The position numbers were made by a program, and so were the translations under genes. Shown piece by piece: positions 9,899-19,986 of a stretch of 64,000 nt of DNA. Where the stretch lies: the NCBI GenBank assembly GCA_018674175.1, contig JABHAT010000016.1:65463-129462 (forward strand). The letters are read 5' to 3'. The notes below the pieces were generated by a model that saw only the letters and a program-made list of their open reading frames with translations, ran no database searches and had not been told where the DNA came from. This DNA is from Gammaproteobacteria bacterium (GTDB lineage Bacteria > Pseudomonadota > Gammaproteobacteria > Poriferisulfidales > GCA-002705445). How positions within the stretch are numbered: the first letter of the stretch is position 1; the number at the start of each line of letters is the position of its first letter.

Positions 9899-10599
9899 TT
9901 ATTTACACCTTTTAATTCATTTAAATTATCTAAAGAGTCAACACTTATTCCTGGATCGCTAACTGCGCGATAAGCAGATATTTTAAGTTTATTATCTAAA
10001 AATCTATACTGTTCAAGACTTAAACTAATCTCATTATTTGATTGAGGCAGATTCATGTATAAGCATAAATCTTTGACTGAATAAGAATATATACCAATAT
10101 GTTTATGTATCCCCTCATCAAAATCATCATTAATAACCCTACAAAAACCCTCGACACCATCTCTTATAATAATTTTCACGGTATTTTTGTCTAAATAAAG
10201 GTCTGGGCTACTTAATGGGTAATATAAAGTGGATAAACCTACGTTATTTATAGATTTATTTGCTAGGAAATCAATATTATCTGCCATTAACTCAGGCATA
10301 TCTGCCTGCAGATTAATCACTAATACACTTTCCTCCCATTCTAAAATCTTTGCTAATTCCGCTATTCTTTCAGTACCGTTATTATTATTTGAAGATGTAA
10401 TATAGACATTATCGGTAAAATTTTTTGCAACTTCATAAACTTTGTCGCTATCAGTTGCTATGTAAACATCTTTTGCATTAGATTTTTTTGCATTTAAAAA
10501 AACATGTTCAAGCATGCTTTTATTGCCAATTTCGGCTAAAACTTTGCCGGGAAATCTAGAAGAATCATAGCGAGCAGGAATAACCACATAAAAGTCCAT
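9895..10599 (-). CDS. kdsB: 3-deoxy-manno-octulosonate cytidylyltransferase
   Basis: VVIPARYDSSRFPGKVLAEIGNKSMLEHV, NLQADMPE, KHIGIYSY. Confidence 0.94.
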   Translation of the reverse strand: MDFYVVIPARYDSSRFPGKVLAEIGNKSMLEHVFLNAKKSNAKDVYIATDSDKVYEVAKNFTDNVYITSSNNNNGTERIAELAKILEWEESVLVINLQADMPELMADNIDFLANKSINNVGLSTLYYPLSSPDLYLDKNTVKIIIRDGVEGFCRVINDDFDEGIHKHIGIYSYSVKDLCLYMNLPQSNNEISLSLEQYRFLDNKLKISAYRAVSDPGISVDSLDNLNELKGVNN

Positions 10600-10613
10600 A
10601 AATTCCTCTTCTC

Positions 10614-10817
10614 TTATTTTAGATATAAATCTTTGAACTTTTCATACTCATCAGAATCAAGCTCTCTAGCACTCGTTTCAAGCATAACCGGAATGTCATC
10701 TTTAATAGGATAAGCAAGTCTTGCTGGCAAAGAAATCAACTCATTTGACTCTTTATGATAATGTAACTTGCTCTTTGTTACAGGGCAAACAAGCATGTTT
10801 AGTAAATTTTTATTCAA
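10614..10817 (-). CDS. Trm112-family protein (YcaR-like)
   Basis: [42 protein letters not shown]; between lpxK and kdsB. Confidence 0.92.
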   Translation of the reverse strand: MNKNLLNMLVCPVTKSKLHYHKESNELISLPARLAYPIKDDIPVMLETSARELDSDEYEKFKDLYLK

Positions 10818-10823
10818 AATATT

Positions 10824-11822
10824 TTATACCTTTAATAGATCTAATAGCTTATCATTCAACATTATTTTAATATCATTATCAACAATAATTTTTGTTGGCA
10901 AATAATATGTATTTTTTAATTTGAATTTCTCACATTTTACAAAATCTTTTTCTGTCATTAATACCTTGTAGTCATCATTAAATATAAAATCCTCTTCATT
11001 TAAAAGATAATGATCTGGGTAAATGTGAGTTACTAAATCAATATTAAGTCTTTCTAGATTTTTAATCAAAAGATCAGGATTTGCAATTGCAGTCACAAGA
11101 TGTGCAGTAGTTCCACTAATATCAGATATGTCAATCTCTGTTGAGTTAACTGAAGATATAGCTTTAGTTATATCATAATAAAATCCTTTTAAATCTGATT
11201 TTTTACTTTTATTAAAAACTATATTTTCATAATATTTTATAGCTGAAGGCGGCTCTCTTAATGGTCCAGCAGGAAGGACTAAACCATTGCCAAATGGTTT
11301 GCTTTCTTTAACAATAACAATATTAAGATTTCTATTTAACTTATAGTGTGTGAGTCCATCATCTGAGATGATTACATCTAAACTATAATTTTTTGCTAAG
11401 TATTCATATGCTTTTTTTCTATCTTTACACTTACATACTACGCAATTAGTTTTTTTACTAATTAAAATTGCCTCATCCCCAACTTCACTAGGAGATGATT
11501 TATCATCTACAATTTCTAATTTTCTAGGGTCAGTAGTTTTGTACCCTCCAGAAATTACAGCCACATTATAGCTTCTTGCGTTTAAATAATTACATAACCA
11601 TATAACTAAAGAGGTCTTACCTGTGCCGCCAACTGTTAGATTTCCTATTACAATTACTGGAACAGTATTAATTCTTCTTTTAGTTTGTAGAATTTTTTTA
11701 AAAAAGTTTATGACTATATATATTAAAGATAATGGAGTTAAAATAATATTTAAGATATATATATTATCTAAGGAATACAAATAGAACTTTTTAAGAATTG
11801 GTAGTTTTGATTTATTAAACAC
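10824..11822 (-). CDS. lpxK: tetraacyldisaccharide 4'-kinase
   Basis: VIGNLTVGGTGKTSLVIWL, VISGGYK, DEAILISKKT, IISDDGLTHY, LPAGPLREP. Confidence 0.95.
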   Translation of the reverse strand: MFNKSKLPILKKFYLYSLDNIYILNIILTPLSLIYIVINFFKKILQTKRRINTVPVIVIGNLTVGGTGKTSLVIWLCNYLNARSYNVAVISGGYKTTDPRKLEIVDDKSSPSEVGDEAILISKKTNCVVCKCKDRKKAYEYLAKNYSLDVIISDDGLTHYKLNRNLNIVIVKESKPFGNGLVLPAGPLREPPSAIKYYENIVFNKSKKSDLKGFYYDITKAISSVNSTEIDISDISGTTAHLVTAIANPDLLIKNLERLNIDLVTHIYPDHYLLNEEDFIFNDDYKVLMTEKDFVKCEKFKLKNTYYLPTKIIVDNDIKIMLNDKLLDLLKV

Positions 11823-13588
11823 TATTTAAATATTTGTGAATTGTAAAGTTTATAATAATAATTTTCTTTATCTATCAATTCCTTGTGATTTCCTGACTCA
11901 ATAATAGACCCGTTATCCATTACGACTATTGTATTAGCATTTTCTACAGTCGACAACCTATGGGCAATTATTATAGTTGTCTTACCCTTCTTGAGCTCAT
12001 CTAAGGCTTTTTGAATATATTTCTCTGATACTGTATCAAGAGATGATGTTGCCTCGTCAAATATTAGTATATGTGAGTTTTTTAAAAAAGCTCTAGCTAT
12101 TGCAAGCCTCTGTCTCTGACCTCCAGATAATAGGACTCCATTCTCACCTATAATAGTATTTATTCCATCTGGCATATCATTAATAAAATCTTTAGCATAA
12201 GACTGTTCAAGAGCTTTATTGATATCTTTATCTGAAATATTATTTTGTCCATAAGATATATTATTTCTAACTGTATCATTAAATAGAATTGTATCTTGAC
12301 CAACATAACTAATATTATCTCTTAGAGACCCAAGAGAAAAATCATTAATTTCTACATTATCAATAGTAATTTTACCTGATATTGGATTATATAATCTTGG
12401 TATTAAATTTACTAATGTTGACTTACCGCAACCAGACATTCCTACAAGAGCGACAAATTCTCCTGTTTTTATAGTTAAATTAATATTATTTAAAATTGTA
12501 GAATCTGAGTTTTCATATTTAAAACAAACATCCTTAAAAATAATATCATTATTTATATTTACGCTATTAATTATACCTTTGTCATTCTCTGAAGACTGAT
12601 CTATCAATTCAAAAACATTTTCTCCAGCTGCTATACCTTGTTGAAGTCTTGCGTTAATACTTGCCAAACCTCTTGCTGGACCCAAAATCATAAACATTGC
12701 AAACATAAAAGAAACAAATGAACCAACTGTTATTGACTCTAATATAAAATCAAAAGTTGATAATAAAATAATACCAGATAATGAGGATCCAACAATTAAC
12801 ATTATTACAGCACTATTAATTCCTTCTGTAAGTGCTAAATTCATATGACTTAATCTATTTTTATTGTTGGTATCGTTGAATCTAGATTTTTCCTTATCAT
12901 ACCCTTTAAATATTTTTACAATTTTATTTCCCTGAATTACTTCTTGAACTACATGAATGATACTTCCTATAGAATTCTGAGCATCATGTGTTAATTTTCT
13001 AAATTTTTTATTTAGAGAGCTTACTAAAACAACAATAAAAGGTGCAGCAGTTAAAAAGAATAGTGTTAGTTCCCAACTTAGATAAAACATCCAAATTAGT
13101 AAACCTACAATAGTTAAAGTATCTCTAATTAATATTATTAAGCTTTTTGCAGCAACTGTTGAAAGTAACTCAACATTATGAGATATTCGAGACATCAAAT
13201 TTCCAGATGAAGATTTATCATAGAAAGAAATTGGCAAATTTAGTAACTTTTTAAACATTAGCTCTCGAAGTCTAAAAACTAAGGATCTTCCGACTTTAGC
13301 CATAAAATATATTGTTAAAAAAATTCCCAAGGATCTAATAAAAAAAATAGAAAATAGTCCAAGTGGTAAAAGTGATATAACACTTTGATCTCTTTCTATA
13401 AAACCACCATCTAGTATTGGCTTCATAATTGCAGATAATGCTGGATCACTTAACGCAGTAATTATCATTCCAAATATAGCAATGGTTACCGGAGTTGCAT
13501 TATCTTTTAAGGCGATGCTAATAAGCCTCTTATAGATTAACCAGCCACTTTTTTGAGTACTTTGATTCAATTTCTTATATACTTCCAT
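11822..13588 (-). CDS. msbA: lipid A export ABC transporter MsbA
   Basis: 6-TM exporter domain plus GMSGCGKSTLVNL, LLSGGQRQRLAIARA, LIFDEAT; adjacent to lpxK. Confidence 0.92.
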   Translation of the reverse strand: MEVYKKLNQSTQKSGWLIYKRLISIALKDNATPVTIAIFGMIITALSDPALSAIMKPILDGGFIERDQSVISLLPLGLFSIFFIRSLGIFLTIYFMAKVGRSLVFRLRELMFKKLLNLPISFYDKSSSGNLMSRISHNVELLSTVAAKSLIILIRDTLTIVGLLIWMFYLSWELTLFFLTAAPFIVVLVSSLNKKFRKLTHDAQNSIGSIIHVVQEVIQGNKIVKIFKGYDKEKSRFNDTNNKNRLSHMNLALTEGINSAVIMLIVGSSLSGIILLSTFDFILESITVGSFVSFMFAMFMILGPARGLASINARLQQGIAAGENVFELIDQSSENDKGIINSVNINNDIIFKDVCFKYENSDSTILNNINLTIKTGEFVALVGMSGCGKSTLVNLIPRLYNPISGKITIDNVEINDFSLGSLRDNISYVGQDTILFNDTVRNNISYGQNNISDKDINKALEQSYAKDFINDMPDGINTIIGENGVLLSGGQRQRLAIARAFLKNSHILIFDEATSSLDTVSEKYIQKALDELKKGKTTIIIAHRLSTVENANTIVVMDNGSIIESGNHKELIDKENYYYKLYNSQIFK

Positions 13589-13617
13589 TAATTCAATTAA
13601 ACACTTATTCTACAGAA

Positions 13618-14133
13618 ATGATAAAAAATGTAATCAAAAGATTATTTCCTAAACTAGATTCCGTAAAGGAAGAAAAAATTCTTAAAATTTTTGGTCCAGC
13701 AGTTCTGCAGCCAAATTTGTGGCATATAAACAAAAAATCAGTTTCAAGAGGCTTTGCCATAGGTGCATTTTGCGCATTTATACCAATACCTGGGATTCAA
13801 ATGATTTTGGGCGCGTTCCTATCTATAACATTTGCAGGAAATCTTCCAATTGCAGTAATTTTAACTTGGATAACGAATCCTTTTACTTACGTACCAATAG
13901 TATATTTTGCGATTAAAATTGGAGATTTTTTTATAAATACGAAAACAAATTATGAAATTAGAAATGAAGAAGTCAATATGTTATCTGATTTAATACAATA
14001 TTGGGAACCATTATTCTTAGGTTCATTCATACTTTCATGTTTAGGCTCCTTATTAAGTTATATATTAGTAAGAGTATACTGGAGATACTATGTTTTAAAA
14101 ATTTGGTCAAAAAGAAGAAAAAAATCTAGATAG
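13618..14133 (+). CDS. DUF2062 membrane protein
   Basis: SRGFAIGAFCAFIPIPGIQMILGAFLSI, NLPIAVILTWITNPFTYVPIVY. Confidence 0.85.
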   Translation: MIKNVIKRLFPKLDSVKEEKILKIFGPAVLQPNLWHINKKSVSRGFAIGAFCAFIPIPGIQMILGAFLSITFAGNLPIAVILTWITNPFTYVPIVYFAIKIGDFFINTKTNYEIRNEEVNMLSDLIQYWEPLFLGSFILSCLGSLLSYILVRVYWRYYVLKIWSKRRKKSR

Positions 14134-14794
14134 ATTTTAACATGCCATTATTAATTGTTAATTTTTTATTTAATAAAGAAGCCATTTCTAAATCGTGAGT
14201 TGCTACAATTAAACTAGAGTTATTATAATTAGCCAAATCAGTTAACAATGAAAAGATATTTTTTGCATTAATTTTGTCAAGATTACCGGTTGGTTCATCT
14301 GCAAAAATAATTTTAGGATCATGAATAATTGATCTAGCTATTGCAACTCTCTGCCTTTCGCCACCAGATAATTTATCAATTTGAAAATCTGATCTATTGC
14401 TTAAACCTACTTTTTCAATTATCTCGTTAGTTTTAGAAATAACATAACTATTTTTTTTATTTGCTATTAACAAAGGTAATGATATATTTTCTTTAACATT
14501 TAATTCTTTAATCAGATGATGTGATTGATAAATAAATCCAATTTTTTTTAATCTAATATTACATAATTCATCTTCACTAAAATCAGAAATCAATTTATTG
14601 TCTAAATATATTTCACCAGAGCATGCACTTTCTAGGCCTGATATCACGTGTAACAATGTACTTTTACCACTTCCAGAAGCTCCTACTATTGCTATACTTT
14701 CCCCTGAAGAAACTTCTAAATTTATATTATTTAAAATATTAATATCTTTTTCACCATCAGAAAATTTTTTATTTATATTTTTACATTTTAACAT
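14126..14794 (-). CDS. lolD: lipoprotein-releasing system ATP-binding protein
   Basis: GASGSGKSTLLHVISGLE, LSGGERQRVAIARS, FADEPTGNLD; adjacent to lolC/E. Confidence 0.9.
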   Translation of the reverse strand: MLKCKNINKKFSDGEKDINILNNINLEVSSGESIAIVGASGSGKSTLLHVISGLESACSGEIYLDNKLISDFSEDELCNIRLKKIGFIYQSHHLIKELNVKENISLPLLIANKKNSYVISKTNEIIEKVGLSNRSDFQIDKLSGGERQRVAIARSIIHDPKIIFADEPTGNLDKINAKNIFSLLTDLANYNNSSLIVATHDLEMASLLNKKLTINNGMLKSI

Positions 14795-14796
14795 GA

Positions 14797-16044
14797 TTAG
14801 TTTCCTTTAAGAACTTCTGCTGGTTTTGTTTTTGATGCTTTAATAGCTGGGTATACGGCTGCTATCAAAGCAAAAATAAATGATATAATTGATACATATA
14901 ATAAATCTTTAACTTCTACTTTAACAGGCACGGTACTAATCATATATACATCTGAATTTATTAGACTATGCCCAAGAATATATTCAATAAAAGCAACAAT
15001 GTAATCTAAATTAAGTGATATCAATAAACCTATTCCCAAACCAAGAATGATTCCAGTAACACCAAGGAATGCACCTTGTAAAATAAATATATACATTATA
15101 TTTTTCGAATTCATTCCTATAGTTTTTAATATTGCTATATCAGTTTTTTTTTCAGACACAACCATGAACAATGAAGATATAATGTTAAATGTTGCAACTA
15201 GTACTATTAAAAACATTAATAGCATTAACATTGTTTTTTCCATTTTTAATGCGTTAAAGAAGTTTTTATTCATCATTGTCCAATCTATTACAATATAATC
15301 TGTATTTGGATACGAATTTATGGAATTGGATACTTTTTTTGCCTTAAATAGATCATTTAATTTAAGTCTTAATCCGGTTACATTGTTACCCATATCATAG
15401 AGTGTTTGAGCCTCATAAATATCAATAAAAACAAGATTTTTATCATATTGCTGCATTCCAAATTTAAAAATAGATCCAACCTCAAATCTTTTTAGTCTTG
15501 GCACAATTCCTATTAAAGTTGTATTTGCTCTAGGAATTACTAAAGTAATTTTATCTCCAATAGATAAATTCATTTTTTTTGCTAAATCAATTCCAATGGA
15601 TATCTGATAAGGTTTTAAGCCAACATTATTAAAATCGCCTTCAATAATATTGTCTGACAAACTTGTAACATTTTTTTCATACTCGGGAATAATTCCTTTT
15701 ACCTGTATACCATGAACATTTCCTCCAAAACTTATCATTGCTTGACCTTCGACATACGGAGCTGAATTTGCTACCAGTTTGTTCTTATCAATTTTAAATT
15801 TTAGTTTATCCCAATTTTTTAGAGTATAATTTTCTTCAGTAACAATAATATGGGAAACCATACTCAAAATTTTATCTCTCATCTCACTATGAAAACCATT
15901 CATGATTGACATAACAACTATAATGGCTGAAATACCTAATGAAATACCAATTACTGATGACTTTGAAATAATAGATGTAAATCTACTGCTTTTTTTTGAT
16001 CTTAAATATTTGTACGCAATATAAAATGAGATGTATTTCATCAT
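14797..16044 (-). CDS. lolC: lipoprotein-releasing system permease (LolC/LolE family)
   Basis: FIAYKYLRSKKSSRFTSIISKSSVIGISLGISAIIVVMSIMNGFHSEMRDKIL; KKTDIAILKTIGMNSKNI; PAIKASKTKPAEVLKGN. Confidence 0.9.
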   Translation of the reverse strand: MMKYISFYIAYKYLRSKKSSRFTSIISKSSVIGISLGISAIIVVMSIMNGFHSEMRDKILSMVSHIIVTEENYTLKNWDKLKFKIDKNKLVANSAPYVEGQAMISFGGNVHGIQVKGIIPEYEKNVTSLSDNIIEGDFNNVGLKPYQISIGIDLAKKMNLSIGDKITLVIPRANTTLIGIVPRLKRFEVGSIFKFGMQQYDKNLVFIDIYEAQTLYDMGNNVTGLRLKLNDLFKAKKVSNSINSYPNTDYIVIDWTMMNKNFFNALKMEKTMLMLLMFLIVLVATFNIISSLFMVVSEKKTDIAILKTIGMNSKNIMYIFILQGAFLGVTGIILGLGIGLLISLNLDYIVAFIEYILGHSLINSDVYMISTVPVKVEVKDLLYVSIISFIFALIAAVYPAIKASKTKPAEVLKGN

Positions 16045-16949
16045 TCACCTGTAACTACAGAATTGATTTTAATAAGAATATAATTTGAAGAGTTAATTTT
16101 CATAGGTAATGACCTTCCTATATAATCACCGGGCATAGTCATTGCTTTCTTGTATTTTGTAATCCTTGCTTCCACAATAATTTCTTTAGCACTTGAAAGC
16201 GTCTGATCCTTTATCATACTCATAGTGTTATCTAATTTCACATTATAGTTTTTTTTCATTTTGTCCACTTCAAAAATGTCTATTGCTAATGGAATTCTCA
16301 TACCATTACTCCTTCTAGCATAAACAAATAATGCTTCATTACCAGTAATTTTAGATAGAATATCATCATGAATCAAAATCGTTATATCAATAACCGGATC
16401 TTTTGATTCAAAAAAATAAATTATTTTATATCTCATATACTCACTTGAATAAGCGTATATAGAGAATGTTAAAATAGGCATAAAAGCTATTAAAAAAATA
16501 TATAAATATCTAGTATTAATTTTTTTACTAGATTTGAATGTATTTTTTTTTACATCGTAATTATTATTTATATTATCATTTTTAATAATTTTTTTATTTT
16601 TTTTCATAATTAAAAATAAATAAGATAAAGATATTAATAAAATTAAGAAAGGGCTGTACCATAAAAACCATGTTGATTTTTTTACAGGAGGATTATATAA
16701 AACATAATCTGTGTATCTATCAGACATAAACTTGTATATATCGTCTTCAGATTTTCCAGATTCAAGCATTGTTTTAACTTTTAATCTAAGATCTTTAGCT
16801 AGATTTGAATCAGACTCTGATAAAGATTGATTTTGGCAAACCAAACATCTTAGGTTTTCTATAATCTTATTATATTCCTGATTATTTTCTGCATAAGTTA
16901 TATTAAAAAAAAATATTACGATAATTACAGTTATTATTTTTGTTTTCAT
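16041..16949 (-). CDS. ccmH: cytochrome c-type biogenesis protein, CcmH N-terminus fused to CcmI-like C-terminal domain
   Basis: LRCLVCQNQSLSESDSNLAKDLR...KSEDDIYKFMSDRYTDYVLYNPP; C-terminal LFVYARRSNGMRIPLA...MPGDYIGRS. Confidence 0.9.
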   Translation of the reverse strand: MKTKIITVIIVIFFFNITYAENNQEYNKIIENLRCLVCQNQSLSESDSNLAKDLRLKVKTMLESGKSEDDIYKFMSDRYTDYVLYNPPVKKSTWFLWYSPFLILLISLSYLFLIMKKNKKIIKNDNINNNYDVKKNTFKSSKKINTRYLYIFLIAFMPILTFSIYAYSSEYMRYKIIYFFESKDPVIDITILIHDDILSKITGNEALFVYARRSNGMRIPLAIDIFEVDKMKKNYNVKLDNTMSMIKDQTLSSAKEIIVEARITKYKKAMTMPGDYIGRSLPMKINSSNYILIKINSVVTGE

Positions 16950-17464
16950 TTCTTTATTTTTGGTAATAACACATCATTAAAATATTTATTGTCAATTGGG
17001 CCAACATGCTTGTGAATAATTATACCATTTTCATTTATAAGAAAAGTTTCAGGCGCTCCATAAACTCCAAAGTCAATTGCAATATCCCCGTCGCTATCAA
17101 AAATAATTTTTTTATAAGGGTTACCTTTACTTCTTAACCATTCTATAGCGTTTTCCCTACTATCTTTATAATTTAAACCATAAATCTCAATAGTATCGGT
17201 ATTATATATATCTATTAAAAAATTATGCTCAAGGCTACATCCATAACACCAGCTACCCCAAACATTTAGTATATAAGATTTTCCTAACATATTTTGGTTT
17301 GTAATTATCTTATTATCAATCAAAGTTGTTGAAGAGAACTCTGGGACAGACTTTCCGATAAGTGGTGACGGAATAAGTGTTGGATCTTTATTTAACCCAC
17401 TATAGAGAAAATAAAGTATGATTAAGAAAACTGGTATTGGAATAACTGCTAGCTTATATCTCAT
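16946..17464 (-). CDS. ccmG: thiol:disulfide interchange protein CcmG/DsbE
   Basis: YILNVWGSWCYGCSLEHNFL thioredoxin motif; DFGVYGAPETFLINENG; LIGKSVPEF. Confidence 0.92.
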   Translation of the reverse strand: MRYKLAVIPIPVFLIILYFLYSGLNKDPTLIPSPLIGKSVPEFSSTTLIDNKIITNQNMLGKSYILNVWGSWCYGCSLEHNFLIDIYNTDTIEIYGLNYKDSRENAIEWLRSKGNPYKKIIFDSDGDIAIDFGVYGAPETFLINENGIIIHKHVGPIDNKYFNDVLLPKIKK

Positions 17465-17466
17465 TA

Positions 17467-19407
17467 TTAGTTGTTATTAACAGAATTAGTTCTGCTAAAT
17501 ATACCAAAAAAACCACCTAAAATCATCAAGCCAACCCCATACCACAATAGCTGAATAAATGGCTTATAATAAATTCTAACAACCCAGGAATCGTCTGCAA
17601 TATTCTCTCCAAGAGCAATGTAAATATCTCTCATAAGTCTTGAGTCAATAGCTGCTTCTGTCATAACATTTTTTTGTATATTATATGTTCTTTTTTCTGG
17701 GAAAAAAGATATTACGTATTTATCGTTCTTATAAGCGTCAAATATTCCCATTTGAGAAGTATAATTACTAGATAATTTTCCTTCAACATCAACAAATTTA
17801 ATTTTAGTATCTTTAATTAAAATCTCAGAACCCTTAACCATAATAATTTCTTTTTGAGAGGAGTAATACGTACTTACCGTTACACCTATTATTAAAACTC
17901 CAATTCCAATATGCGCAAGAGAATTTGCTATTATAGAACTTGGGATTGATAAAAGAGTCTTAAAGTAATTTTTTTCGAAAGTATTATCAAAAATCTGAAA
18001 CATTTTTATTGTGGAAGAAATTATTGTAAATAATGCTAATGAAATTCCAAGATAGACTATAAAAATATCACTTTTGTAATAAAAATTCATCCATACATAA
18101 GCAATTACTAACGAGTAGAATAATATTTTCCCTAGCTTTTTAGATAAACTATTATAATTAGTTTTTGACCAGTTACTATAAACTGCTGGAGCCATAAGAA
18201 AGACAACTGGCAGCATTAAAGCAGAAAATATAAAATTAAAATATGGTGCCCCAACTGATATCTTCCCTAAATCTAGTGAACTTGTTATTAAGGGGTAAAG
18301 TGTTCCAAGTAAAATAGCAAACGTAGTAATTGTTAAAAATAAATTGTTTATTAATAATATAAATTCTTTTGAAGTTACAGAATACTCTCTATAAAAAATT
18401 AATTTTGATGATCTTGAAAAATATAATATTAAGGATGAGCCAATTATTAACGATAGGAATATTAATATATATAGGCCCCTTTCAGGATCGTTTGCAAATG
18501 CATGCACAGAGACTAAGATTCCAGATCTAACAAGAAAAGTTCCTAATAAACTTAAAGAAAAAGTTAATATTGACAAGAGAATACTCCAACTAATAAATAT
18601 ACCTCTTTTTTCAGATACAATTAATGAATGCAGCAATGCTGTAATAGCTAGCCAAGGCATGAATGAAGCATTTTCAACTGGGTCCCAAAACCACCATCCT
18701 CCCCAGCCCAATTCATGATAAGCCCACCAGCTACCAAGAGATATACCAATTGTTAAAAAAACCCAAGATGAAATTACCCATTTTCTTAACCATGAAATCC
18801 ATTCAGTCTCTATATGACCATCAATCAATACAGCAACTGCAAATACAAAAGGTACACTCGTTCCTACATAACCGATGTAGAGTAATGGCGGATGTATTAT
18901 TAGACCAGGATCCTGAAGAAGAGGATTAAGGTCTTTGCCATTAAGTGGTATTGGAAAGATTCTATCAAAAGGATTTGAGCTAAAAAGGATAAAAACTAGA
19001 AAAAATAATAATAAGACCCCCATAATTGAAATCATATCTATTACAATTCTTTTTGGAATTTTTCCTGAAAACAAAGGTATACATGCTGACCATAAAGATA
19101 AGATCAAAACCCACAATAGTATTGAACCTTCATGTGCACCCCATACAGCTGAAAATTTGTAAATATTTTCTAGGGAGATATTTGAATTACTTGCTACATA
19201 TCTTAAAGAAAAATCATCAATTAAAAAAGCATACACTAGAAAAGAAAAAGATAAAAAAATAAGAGATAAAACTATAAATGAAAGATTTTTACAAAATGCA
19301 TATCTTAGGTCTACATCAATAAATTTCTTTAGAAAAATTATAGAAAACATACACAAAGATAACGTTGCAGAAATGCTTAAAAATAAATTCCCAATCTCAG
19401 TAATCAT
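17467..19407 (-). CDS. ccmF: cytochrome c maturation protein CcmF
   Basis: SAVWGAHEGSILLWVLIL, WWAYHELGWGGWWFWDPVENASFMPWL. Confidence 0.96.
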   Translation of the reverse strand: MITEIGNLFLSISATLSLCMFSIIFLKKFIDVDLRYAFCKNLSFIVLSLIFLSFSFLVYAFLIDDFSLRYVASNSNISLENIYKFSAVWGAHEGSILLWVLILSLWSACIPLFSGKIPKRIVIDMISIMGVLLLFFLVFILFSSNPFDRIFPIPLNGKDLNPLLQDPGLIIHPPLLYIGYVGTSVPFVFAVAVLIDGHIETEWISWLRKWVISSWVFLTIGISLGSWWAYHELGWGGWWFWDPVENASFMPWLAITALLHSLIVSEKRGIFISWSILLSILTFSLSLLGTFLVRSGILVSVHAFANDPERGLYILIFLSLIIGSSLILYFSRSSKLIFYREYSVTSKEFILLINNLFLTITTFAILLGTLYPLITSSLDLGKISVGAPYFNFIFSALMLPVVFLMAPAVYSNWSKTNYNSLSKKLGKILFYSLVIAYVWMNFYYKSDIFIVYLGISLALFTIISSTIKMFQIFDNTFEKNYFKTLLSIPSSIIANSLAHIGIGVLIIGVTVSTYYSSQKEIIMVKGSEILIKDTKIKFVDVEGKLSSNYTSQMGIFDAYKNDKYVISFFPEKRTYNIQKNVMTEAAIDSRLMRDIYIALGENIADDSWVVRIYYKPFIQLLWYGVGLMILGGFFGIFSRTNSVNNN

Positions 19408-19868
19408 TTTTTATAAAGAGCTCCATTTTTTTCTTTCATCATATCAGCAACTTCTGGGGGCATGTAATTTTCATCATGCTTTGCAAGAACTTCGCTTGCA
19501 ACAAAAGTGCCATCTTTTGATAATTTTCCTGACATAACAACGCCCTGTCCTTCGGCAAATAAATCTGGGAGTATGCCCTCGTAAGTAACATTCATTTCTT
19601 GATCTAGATCATGTATTTTAAAATAGACTTTGAGGCTATCTTTAGATTTGATAAATGAATTAACTTTAACCATACCACCAACTCTTATATGGGAATTTAA
19701 CGGCGCTTCTTTTTTGGATACTTGTGTTGGTGTATAAAAATATACCATATTTTTACTAAACGCATATATCAATAGAGAACTAAAGCTAGATATTGCGAAA
19801 AAGAACACAAGAACCTTGGCTATTGTTTTTTTATTTCTACTTGTTATCTTTATCATTTTTTTTCGCAA
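19404..19868 (-). CDS. ccmE: heme chaperone CcmE
   Basis: HIRVGGMVKVNSF...VTYEGILPDLFAEGQGVVMSGKL...VLAKHDENYMPPEV (HxxxY heme motif). Confidence 0.95.
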   Translation of the reverse strand: MRKKMIKITSRNKKTIAKVLVFFFAISSFSSLLIYAFSKNMVYFYTPTQVSKKEAPLNSHIRVGGMVKVNSFIKSKDSLKVYFKIHDLDQEMNVTYEGILPDLFAEGQGVVMSGKLSKDGTFVASEVLAKHDENYMPPEVADMMKEKNGALYKK

Positions 19869-19986
19869 TTTCTTTTTTCATAGCATAATGTGGAATTAAA
19901 AAACCTAACAATAATATTACTATCGAAAATATATATGCAACATAAACAAATACTGTATGTTTGCCCATATCAAAGAATTCAATCAT
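19837..19986 (-). CDS. ccmD: heme exporter protein CcmD (49 aa; below the ORF-track length cutoff)
   Basis: Reverse translation MIEFFDMGKHTVFVYVAYIFSIVILLLGFLIPHYAMKKEIAKKNDKDNK*; FFxMGxHxxFV...Y signature; between ccmC and ccmE. Confidence 0.9.
   Translation of the reverse strand: MIEFFDMGKHTVFVYVAYIFSIVILLLGFLIPHYAMKKEIAKKNDKDNK

Noticed and set aside
13719-13916. 65-aa plus-strand ORF
   Set aside because: Alternative frame inside DUF2062 gene; no recognisable protein character
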